Part shown: positions 49,201-61,200 of the stretch, in pieces | Layout of the letters: each line of letters begins with the position of its first letter | How positions within the stretch are numbered: position 1 is the stretch's first letter | Assembly (NCBI GenBank): GCA_018806985.1 | Contig: JADANN010000013.1 | Coordinates: 496,001 to 560,000, forward strand | DNA length: 64,000 bases | From: Angiostrongylus vasorum | Lineage: Eukaryota > Nematoda > Chromadorea > Rhabditida > Metastrongylidae | Direction of reading: 5' to 3' | Position numbers and translations under genes: made by a program | Notes under the pieces: model-generated | Database searches by the model: none | Seen by the model: the letters and a program-made list of their open reading frames with translations, nothing else | What the model was told of the DNA's origin: nothing

Positions 49201-52200
49201 CAAGCAGCTGCCGAAAGAACTCGCGATATGTTTGTAGACCATTGCGAATGCTGCATGCGCGAAAACGAATCGAGCGTAAGAAGTGCTGGGATACGGTGAT
49301 AACGGATAGCGGTCGCATGAAACTCCATGCAACTTCTAACCTTAAAACAGCGTGATGGTCAGCATCAAAAAAGACTCTTCTACCTTGTAATCAAACGACA
49401 AGAAGAAAAACTACATGGTACGGCCAGTTCGAATGACGAGCTATGCAACTCCTTTGACAAAACAAGCTTAAATTCAAATTCTTCTTTTCGGTACCTCAAA
49501 AATTATAGAAGAAAAGTGTGACGAGAACAAATAAATAATGTGTCTTGATATTTTACTTTTTTCCGACCTTGAATGTGAGACCCCAGTTAAGGCCACCTTT
49601 GCACACTGGTGACTCGACGTACTTCATCGTATCCAAATCGATAACGTCGATGACTGGACAGACTACCCCTAAAGCGAAACATCATCACATATAATCAAGC
49701 AAAAACCTACCAAAACAAATCCATGAGCAGAGTTGTAAATATAAAATAAAAAAGAATGGTTCCCAGAACCGACTTTCTATTAACCTCGGCATTGGATTAT
49801 AGAGGCATCGTTTTCTTTTTTCAGCAAAACACACATACAGTACAACAGTTGCTGACGTGTCGGATAGCCCTCTTCACGTATCAGTGTACCCCTCCAGGCT
49901 CTGAAGGAGGCGATACTGCCGAAAGGTCAGCTACTGCTGCATTGTATGTGTTTTTGTACAAAAGTAAACGTATGCTATATAACAACCTCGCGATTGCTGA
50001 AAAAGAAAACAACGCAACTAAAACGAATGGTCTTTGCAAATGGAGGCTAAATTCACAGAAAACGGTTATTTACCTCTTTGGTTCCTCCTTTATTCGTTCA
50101 AGAAGCGGTTGTAACCAGTTTTGATTCACTTCGCAGTGACTGTCAAGGAATACCTTAAAAAACTAAAAAAATGAGAAGAAAGCCTAGAAACACTTTAAAC
50201 CATGAGAAAATTTCTTCCACGATATGCAAAGTTCATTTTACTAGTTGATATCGGAGAATCAATGCTTTTCAAACACCAACCAACACTTCACCACGAGCTT
50301 TACGTGCCCCGAAAACCTTTGCTCGGATAAGTCCCAGATTCGATGGAGTCTGTAAGAACTTTACCATATTCCATTGTGGATGTTTCCGTTGATAATCAGC
50401 AGCCTGTAGTGATGCTTCGGCTGAAAAATACACATTCCACTTCAAGTCGAGTGATTCCCGATTTTTCTACATTTGCTCGCTGACTGGATGTTTTCTCATA
50501 GCAACCTAGCTAAACGCTATAAAATAACACGAAACTATTTTCATTTGAAACCGTGTTTTTTCCTACCCATTTAATTGGTTAAAACAAACTTTTCATCTAC
50601 ATTAGCCTTTTTGTTCTGATTGTTCTGAATGATTAAAACTGTTCTGCTATTCGCTTAGTGCTAGCTAACATAATGCCGACTGCTGCAGGGTGGATTATCC
50701 GTTGGAACACAAACTATTACCAACGGACAGTCATATCAACAACAACTGCCCTGCATGAAAGGACAATGCCGGCTGTGCATGCCTCGTTCGTGCCGTGTTC
50801 ACTGAAGAAGATCCCGCTTCGGTACGACAACGAAGACGCCACATCGAGATCACGAGCAACTGTGGACCACCGACACGGATCATCGGTTCTGATGAAGACT
50901 AAGACGTCGAGACGGTAGCCGAGTAAATAAGTTTATCAACCTCGTGTAAGGTAAACAATTTAAATACACGTTGATTACATCAGCTTTTTATACACCTTTT
51001 TGTACACAAACCTGTTTGTTCATCTTATTTCCATTGTTCTCATGATTTAGTAGTATACGGCAGTATTCTTGATTCTATGTAGACGGCTATGCAGTTTTAA
51101 AACCATGTAATCCAGTTGTTTTAATTTATTTACCAATGTGACCCTTCTTTACGTATATTGTGTAGGTACTTGCACGTCTTTCATTTCATCTTCCAACTTC
51201 CACATAGGTTCCGCTGCCCTTTGAAAACTTTGTCTTCTTCGTGAAAGTCGTTGACTGCTAGTCGAATAGATTCACCTCGAAGTCCCTGGACATAGTCTTC
51301 TTCGAACGCTTCCTGGTATTAAACAGTGACAGTCCCTAGTAAATATGAATCAGAAGGAGAAATTTGGTTAACGAAACAAAAATTTTGGCCTACATTGTTC
51401 AGCTTACATGAAATTGTTATAAAATCAGCTAACGTTTCGACGTCTTCGTCTTCATCAGAGCCAATGATCAGATTCGACGGTCCACAGTTGTTCGTCTTCT
51501 CGATTCGTCGTCTTCGTCTTCGTATCGACTCGAATGTTCTCAGTGGAGCATCGCTCAAATGAAATAACCTCAAACGGCGGCGCTCTTTTGTAAGGGACGG
51601 CTGTTGACTGACTGTCGACTGATAATGATTTGTTTTTCATGTCGACAACTCATCTCGTAGTAGTTGGTATTAGAATGGCTACCACACAGGGAAATAATAA
51701 TACTTTTACTAAACCGACTACCAAAAATTTTGGATCGATTTTTACCTAATGCCAAAATAATTAATCAGTACCCTGACTCGTTGATAAAAGGTAGAAGTCT
51801 TTCCTGTGATTGACATCTCTACGGAGTCTCACCATCTTCAGTATCGAGTTGAGTTAAAACTCTTTAGCGGTTTCAATGATGGAAATAATGCGGCCGAAAT
51901 CTCAGCCACCTAATCAGTTTGTCAACCCGATGTTATCCTATCAATAAACCAAGACATTACTGTAGCTAGGGTTGATAATCTATACTAACACGTTCCCTCA
52001 ATAAACCTTGCAAATCGCTAGAGAAAACCTCAGAAATCTTAGTATATAACGAAGAGTCGAAAAAAAGTGGACATCAAAAACCGTGCAGGACGAGCTAGAG
52101 GCATTTTTTTGGAATAATGAAATCCTTGTTTATCTGAAATACAATCACCAGGACACTGAGACATGAGTAAAACTCGGAACCTCAGCTGCACTTTGAACCC

Positions 52201-55200
52201 GTGATCACTCTTCCCGGAGGCTTACGTGCTAGCCACCACACCAATCGAGGCTTTGGTGGAGAGCACGCGAGCCCACGAAAGAGTAGTCGCGGGTTTGAAG
52301 TACAAAGAGGTTCCGCGTTTTGCTTATATCTCATCACCCTTGTGGTTGTATTTCACATAGTATGCTGTCATCAAAAAATGAGAGACAGTAAATAGAAGTT
52401 AAAACACTGTATTTGGTTCTTTCTTTTCTTCTTCCTTGCAAAGCAACTGTATTCATATTGATGGTCATCAAAGCACAAATCATCTCATCCAAAAGTTCTA
52501 ATTGTTGAAGACAAACCTAAAGTGCAAGCCCGAAATGTTCTGATGTTTTCTTCTCGGTGACCTTACGAAAATGAAACTGAAGAAGAAATGTTTTCAACTA
52601 TCAAAAAACATTCAACGCACGCCATTCACTGCCATCATCGACCAGTAGGATCTCTTGTATTAATTCCAGTGGTGTTCGATCGACAATCGAATTTATCATA
52701 CGAATGAGCACCGATGGTGATTCGTTGAAATAACAAATGACAATGCTGGCCTTTGGAAGTGACGTCACGAACGAGTGAGGGCATCTATAAATGTGGACAT
52801 CATTTATCATTGTCATTAATCACAATTTTAACCTATTATTTACTGCCTACTCTCTTTAACGGCAGGGTATATTGCGAAATATAACTCTAATGATGCTGAG
52901 ATATTTACAAAACTCCAGACCGCAGGTGTATGCGATGGGGAACGAACGCGCTATTGTCCTTTCCGGGGAGTAACGCGTTCACCACCACACCATGCGGGTC
53001 CCTCGTTTTCCCTGCCTCTCAGTTAGTTCTATCGAATTTTTGCCGTCAACAATTACCCGTCAGCGGGATTGATCTGGCGAGCTCAAATCGGCACTGAACC
53101 CAGTTAAGCTGAGGCTGCAGTTATAATCACAATGTTACTCTGGTGGTGCACGCGTTACTCCCCGGAAAGTACAACAGCGTGTTCGTTCTCCACCACATAC
53201 ACCTGCGGTCCGGAGTTTTGCAAACATTGTCGTTAATATGAATGCGTCGTTTTCTTGTTCAGCAATCGCGAGGTTGTTAAACAGCATACATTTACTTCCA
53301 TAGAAAAACACAATACAATACAACAGTAGCTGACGTTTCGGCAGTATCGCCTTCTTCAGAGCCTGGAAGGGTATTGTCGTTAATTTCATAACCGGTAACT
53401 GGTGATTAATGGCTGACAATATGTGGTATGTCACTGCAAAAGTGACAGCAACAGCAACAGCAACAGCGACAGCGAATGTGACAGCATTAGGAATAATAAT
53501 AGCAAAAATCATAACGTACACCAACAGCTGTGCTAATCCTAACAATAAGAGCAAGAGCAACAGCAACAGCATAGCAACAACAACAGCGACAACAACAGCA
53601 AAAATAGTAGCAACAGCACAGAAAAGCAACAGTCATAACAGTAGCAACATTGACAGCAACAGAAGTAGCAACAGCAACGAGTCTTACCACTACTACTACC
53701 ACTACTACTACCACTACTACTACTACTACTACTACCACTACTACTCTACCACTACTACTACCACTACTACTACCACTACTACTACCACTACTACTACCAC
53801 TACTACTACCACTACTACTACCACTACTACTACCACTACTACTACCACTACTACTACCACTACTACTACCACTACTACTACCACTACTACTACCACTACT
53901 ACTACCACTACTACTACTACTACTACTATATTGTTAATATTGTCATTAGATATTACTATTATTATTGCTGTTATTATTATTGTTATTATTATTATTACTA
54001 GATCCACAACTAAAACAGCAATTCACGAAATCTCAAGATTATGGAAGACAGAACCAGATGAAACATGACAGCCTTTAGCAATTTCTGGTTCAAAAAATAC
54101 GTCGTGTTCTTAATACGTAGATCCATGGAAATTGACACCATTTAGATTTAAACCCATAAACTTATGCTGTCCCGCTATTCGCCACAAATCCTCAACACGG
54201 CTTGCATAATGAAAACCACCTGGTAGATTCTATAAAACGGTTGATCTCAAATGATATCATATCCCAGGAAAAACATAACTGTTCCGAGCGTGCAGAAGAA
54301 ATCAAGAAATCAAATTTTAGCGATCGATTTCTCGAAATAGACTGAAGCAGAAGCTACCGTTTGTTTGACATGTTGGTTTGACGTCTCCTTGAAGAGATTT
54401 CAGGACTTGGAACAAAAATTAGCAGAAAATAAAATGGAATATGAGAAAAAAAAACTTTTGCCGCTCAAATGAGTAGGAAATAAATAGCTTGATTCACTTC
54501 TAGGGGTTCTTTCCTTTGCTAACCTCAAACCGATTTCCCAAATCCTTCGAAGCATTGAGTTTGACCCACACAGAGATTTTTTGAAAATCAGAAATACATT
54601 CTAATAAAATCACGTCAGCTCGCTAACGCCAACGCCAATCGACAGTTGGTAGAACGAAATTTTAGGGTAAGGCTTTTCGTTTAGACTTCATTCCACAAAC
54701 ATCTCCAAAAGACCACAAGTCACCAAAACTACGTTGAATGATGCAAAAACTTTCGAAGACCCTCGTGGATGGTTGATCCGAGAAAAAACAATCGAATGCA
54801 AGAAATGCTGGGAACCGAACAGTGTGACACACATGATTTTGGGTAATAGTAACTGGTAATAAGTACTAATAACAATTATCAATAGTAATAACAATAACAA
54901 TAATACAACTAAAATAATGTTGAGATATTTGCAGAATTCGGAACCGCAGGTGTCTGCGGTGGGGATCGAACACGATATCATCCTTTCCGGGGGGCTAACG
55001 TGTTCACCACCACACCATGCGGGTCCTTCGTCTCACCCCCTTCTCTTAGCTCTGTTTTTCATACGTGATATAAGCAATCACCCGTCAACGGGATTGACCT
55101 CAGGAGCACAAAACGCCGTTGAACCCAGTTAAGCTGCAGCTAGAGAGTATAATTCACAATGTAACACAATGTAATCACTTTTTTTTATTTACTGCCTTTT

Positions 55201-58200
55201 TTTCTTTTCATGGCAGAGTACGCTGCGAAATATAACTATAACAATGCTGAGAAAGCATAGACAGTAAATAAAAAAGTGATTACATTGTGACTTATACTAC
55301 AGCTTCAGCTTAACTGGATTCAATGCCGATTTGTGCTTCCCAGATCAATCCCGATGACATGTGATTGCTGATAGCATATTGTAAGTCAATAAAACGGCAG
55401 AGGAGGCCGAAATGAAAGACTCGAATGGTGTGGTAGTTAACGCGTCAGCCACCGGAAAGGGTAGTAACGTGTTCGATCCCCATCGCAGACATCTACGGTC
55501 CGGAGTTTCACAAATACCTCAGCAATAATTATAGCTATATTTCACAGCATACCCTACTTTGACGTTGGTTGGAGACGCCACTGCGACACGCACGTGGAAT
55601 CGATCCCGGCGCCCTTGACCCACCAGGCCTTCCATCTCTCCGGGGTCGACAAATTGGTACCAGACTTGTCTAGGAGGATAGCAGCATTGGCTCGATATAT
55701 CGATAGGCCACCGCGAGTCATTGTAAAAAGCCAGATATGCATTCAGTCACCTCCAACGATACTTAATGAAGTCGAATACCCTTACCTTGAAAGAAGAATA
55801 GACAGTAAATAAAAGATGATTAGATTGTGAACAACAACAATGGCAATAACAATAGCAATAACAATAATAATCAGTAATAAAGCTGAAAAAAAAAGCTCTC
55901 AGCGTTGATCAACAGTCCCTGACGAATGCGCTATGCATTCTTCATTGAGCATCGTTAAAGATGACTGAATGCATATCTGGCCTTTACAATGACTCGCGCT
56001 GGCCTACCGATGTGTCGAGACAGTGCTGCTAAACTACCGGGCAACTCTAGTACCAATTTGCCGACCGCGGATGGATGGAATGCTTGGTGAGCCTGGGGCG
56101 CGGGACAGATCCCATACCTATTGCAGGGCGCCTTCGACCACTGCACCACACGCCCTCTTAATAATCAACAATAATAGTAGTAATAATAATACCATCGTCT
56201 GATACGCCTGTTGAGTGTGCTCTACAAGCTCTTCACGGAGATTATCCTGTCGCGCATATCAAGGACATTGGATGAGGAGCAACCAATTTAGCAAGCAGGA
56301 TTTCAACAGGTACTGCTGCATAGACCACATCCAGACCGTGTCCATTGTCACTGAAGTTTGTCGGGAATATCAATCTCCTCTATTCCTGACTTTTCTCGAC
56401 TAGGAAAAAGCGTTTAACAGTGTTGAAACGAATGCATTCCTATCAGTGCGTGTTGACCGAAGAGTGGACCCGTCTTACATAAGAACGCTATCTGACTGTT
56501 ATCCGAACTACTCTACAAAAATACATCTTTTCCACCGACTGTTTACCATACCCATAGGAAAAAAAAGGTTCCACAGTGCAACACAATATGGCCAAAGCTG
56601 TTTAGTGGCGCACTGGAGTGGATAGTGAAGTCATTCGATAGGGATCAGAAAGGTATACATACGCATTGATGGGATATTTTTTATCAAACCTTCGTTTCGT
56701 CGACATCATCATCTTCTCAATGAGTACCACGGGAGCAGAGATGACGATCAATGAGATCAACGAAGCGGGAAAAAAAGATCGGATGACGCATAAATCGGAA
56801 GAAGACCCAGTTACGAAGAACCCACCGTGAGAAGGCAAAGAGATTAAATTTTTACAGTTTTATGATTGCAAAGACCACTTCGTACGTGTTCCTTGGACGT
56901 TCAGTTACACGGAGGACAACATGAAGGAGGAATTAAGCAGTAGAGGGAAAGCAGCTTGACTCGCATTCGAGCCTCTCAAAGACGCCGCCGAGCGACTAAA
57001 GGACCCAAAATTTCGCGCCATCCTTCAAGCTCTCTGTTAAGCAGCAAAAACGTGGGCTACTACTCCAAACAGGTCAAGAAATCTGCGAACTACTCACATA
57101 GCGCCTGAACTACGTCTCTTGAAATACAGCCGGCAAGCACAAAATTTAACCGGAATGCGAAGCTTCTTCGATTTTCAAAGTATATCCCATCTTCGAGATC
57201 CACAACAATAAACATCGACAACGAAACCTCGATGGGCCAACTCATCATATAATGAGAAGTAGCGACCCCTTGGACGACCATCTACACGTTGGGCGGACGT
57301 GTTTATAACTAAAGCAATTCACCGGCACTTAGAGATGCAGTTGTTTTACAGGTCACGGTATAAAACTCGCACGCGCCACCATATTCGAATGAAACCATCA
57401 CCACTGGAAATGTGCTCGGCCCTGCACAACTCATGAAGACTTTCTATCCATGTATCCAAGAAAGTAAATAAGTAAGCAGTACTAATAATATTAATAACGA
57501 CAGTAATAATAATACGACATATAGACTCGTATACAAATGTACACTGACGTGTTCGTTCAACCTCGTTTATCACGATAAAGTGAAGAATTTCTACATAAAT
57601 TCATAACAGGCCAAAATAGGCAAAAACACGTCGTTCGTCAGTAAGAATGAGGTCCTAACAACTTTGCGGTGAAGTTAAAAAACATGGGACTTAATTGCCA
57701 TACAATCGTATTTTTTGTAAAACTTTTTCAATTTTTCGTAGTATTACTGTAACTGATCCATATTTGGGAGATTCTCGCCGTCAGTAGTCGCGTTGCAAAC
57801 CCCACTCAGCAAACAAAGGACTGCGACGGTCGGATGAAGTGGTCTGATCAGATAAGGTGCTAGATGAAGAGAAGAAGAAAAAGAATAAAAAAAGACGAAA
57901 ATGAAACAGAGAAAGGAACAGAAGAATCAAACAAAGAAACAGAAACAGGATTAATTGAAAACGAAATGAAAGACATGTGATACTAGTGATACGATTTCAT
58001 TGCCGGTGATTATCGACTGTTTGCATATGTTGCGACTTATGATCAGATCAGTGACTAGTGTAAAAAATTCGGCTTCTACACTACTGAAGATTCTATTGAA
58101 TGAAAAAAACCAATTCATTATCTCTAAATATGACGATCAATAATAAATCAAGACAATACACTAGGCCAGATAATGTATCCCACTTTAAATACTAAAAAAA

Positions 58201-61200
58201 ATCAATAGTGCTAAGAATATCCACTAAGAACGGTACGACCAGAGCTTCCCATGAAATGGTGTAAATAAAAAAGGATAAAAAAGGTGACGCTCTCGGCTTT
58301 CATCAATCCCTAAGGAACGCGCTATGCATTCGACATCATCACGTATCGTCGGTGAATGAGTGCATATCTGGCCTTTACAATTAAACTCATGATAGGCTTC
58401 CGATGTATCGAACCAGTGTTGCTATCCCTTCCAGACAGGTCCGGTACCAGTTTGGCGACCCCGGAGGGACGGAAGAGTTGGTGAGCTTTGGACGCGAGGA
58501 TCGATTCCATGTGTTCACGCCCTGCGATTTTACCTTGTCCATTGCCATTTCCATTTTTTTTTGTCATTTCTATTTACCCACTATTTATTTAAACGTTTAT
58601 TTCTATTCGTTTTACTACTCCATTTTGTTTTTTGTAGTCCTGATCTCCCAAAAAATGAGAAAACAAAAACAAAAGATCCATTATGAAGATGCCACTGAGG
58701 AGAAATAATCCTTGAAAACCACATTTCTAAAGCCTGCCAACATAATGCGATCAATACTGAAACCTTAAATGAAGCAGTAAAGTAAAACGAACAGGAATAC
58801 GTCGATTTACTCAGACGGAAAAGACTAGGTGTCTTCGTAAGAAGCAATGTAACAACCTTTTAACGCAAAATTGATAAAATAACTAACTACCAAAAATGTA
58901 ATTTCTTTTGTCATAAAGAATATTCCGGAACTTAACTTATTATCTCATCGAGTTTCTCACCATCTGAACCCATTTCTAAGATAACCTTGCGTAGGGTCGC
59001 ATGTAGTTTACATGAACTTCAAGATAGACTCCGCAAAAAAGCTAGAGATATAGCGCAAAATAGGCGCGAACAAAAAGTGGGGGGCCTTTCCAATAGCACC
59101 ATTTCCTCAGCCGTTCTTTAGAAAACAAGAGCCCAGTAATGAAGTTGACGTTAAATTTCGGATGTTTACGAATGAAACTTTCAAAGCCCTTAATGATATT
59201 GCGCGAAAAGATACAGCTCAAACCTCACTGCAGTGCAAAAACGTGGTATGCGAGAGGTACGAGAGCTGATAAGATTGAAAAAACATAAGACTATCCGTTA
59301 GTGATAAGGGTGGAGAGTTTGTCGTAATTCCCCCATCAGTTAGATGTTGAAATAACGAAAAAGCATCTTGAAGATGCTTCGCTTTATCGTCCATCATCTG
59401 AGAAGGAGTTTAAAAAGTAAATACCGAAAATTGAACCACGAATGGGCCAAAATGGCAAGAGCTGCTGGTTTAAAACCATCAGTTATCTCTCAACTAAAAG
59501 TTGAGTAACCAACATGTTCCGTCTTGTACTTGCTTATAGAAAGTCATAAGCTAGTATCTAGCGATGATATTGCGTTTACCGATCCATCTCTGTTTAAGGT
59601 TAGACCAATCATTAGCTGTGTAAACGGGCCAACGGATAGGATAAAATGGTTTTTAACCCTAATATTTAACCAGTTGTTGAAACACATTCCAGCCCATCTT
59701 ACGAATACCCAGATGTTTCTGGATCGTCTACGTACTGCGCAGCCCTGCAGCGCTGTACGTGATGGAATCGTTCGACGTTAGCGCCCTCTATACAAACGTG
59801 TCGAATGACTCCGCAATGCAAGCCATATTCGAACTCCTGATACGACACGAAGGAGAAATAAACATGTATGGCTTCAAGATAGAGCAGTTGGTGGCACTCT
59901 TAAAAAGAATGCTTGAGCTGCTCAATCTTCAGATGGTCCGGAAAGTACTACGCTCAAATAAGAGGGTTGGCAATGGGACAACGACTGACACCAAGCCTGG
60001 CCATTGCGTTTATGTCTAAGATGGAAGCACCGGTGATCGATCTCGGGCCGCTACTCTACTGTAGATATATAGATGACTGTTTTGTCCTTTGCTCAACACA
60101 AGAGGAAATGGACAAATGTTTCGAGTTGTTGAATGAACAGTCAGAGTATATCAAGTTCACCCGAGAGAAACCGAAAGAAAACTGGCTTCCATTCCTGAAC
60201 GTCCAAATTAGCCTGTCAGAAAATGGCTACATTACGAAGTGGTACCGAAAGCCAAGTAATAAAAACATCTTGGTTCATTACGTCTCCCTCTCACCCCTCT
60301 CACACGAAAAGGGCGCTGGTAAGAAACATGTTTCGAACAGCAACCAACGTGTGCACGGGAAGAGAGCAGAGAGGAGTCCCGGAACTTGGCGCGGCAAATA
60401 GCCATTTCTAATGGCTACGAAACTGTAGCTCGGGACAGGTGTAGAGGGAAATCCCTAGGGCTCCAGACGACAACTCTAGCGATAAAATGGTCCCGTTTAT
60501 CCTACCCTTCATCTCAAATGGTGTAAGTGCAGCTATAAAACGCTGCTTAAGAAGGGCGGGTCTAGAGAATTCGGTAAACGTAGTTGAAATGCCACTGAGT
60601 ACTCTTAGGCGCCAGCTAGTTCGTAACCGCCTACATAATCGTCTATGTGCAACGCAAAATTGCATAATTTGCCCTAATGGTAGAGATGGTAATTGCATGA
60701 GCTCGGTACAGTTTATCTGATCTCCTGTAAGACGTGCGGAGACGAATACATTGGCGAAACGGGCAGACCCCTCTGTGTCCGCATAAAAGAACACCTAGTC
60801 GGCAAACGTAAACCAAATACCCCACTAGGCACGCATGGGACCCATAGACATAACGCGGAGGACTTTGAAGTACAGGTCACGGTCCTCGCGCAGGAATCGA
60901 GAACACAAGCGCGCAAAACTCTCGAGGCGTTCTGGATTAATTCCAGAAATCCGAAAATGAACCGCAGAAAACAATGCCTCATTATCACGCGTGATACTGG
61001 GCAGTATATAAGGCTGTTATTTTGATGGGAGGGGCATATTACGCTTCCATGTGAACTCTGTGCGGTTGGTCTCCACGCGACACATTTAGTGGAAGACTCA
61101 TAGAAAGCGGTGAGTGTGCAAAGCTGTGTTCAATGTGATTGAAATCTTGGTTCAGCGTTTTCTCTGTTTGGTTATGGAGGTGTTTGGCCGAATAGACTGC

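Noticed and set aside
53409..54068. Long open frames rich in Thr, Leu, Tyr or Val
   Set aside because: They are translations of the CAACAG and TACCACTACTAC arrays, open in several frames on both strands because of the repeat, with no domain.
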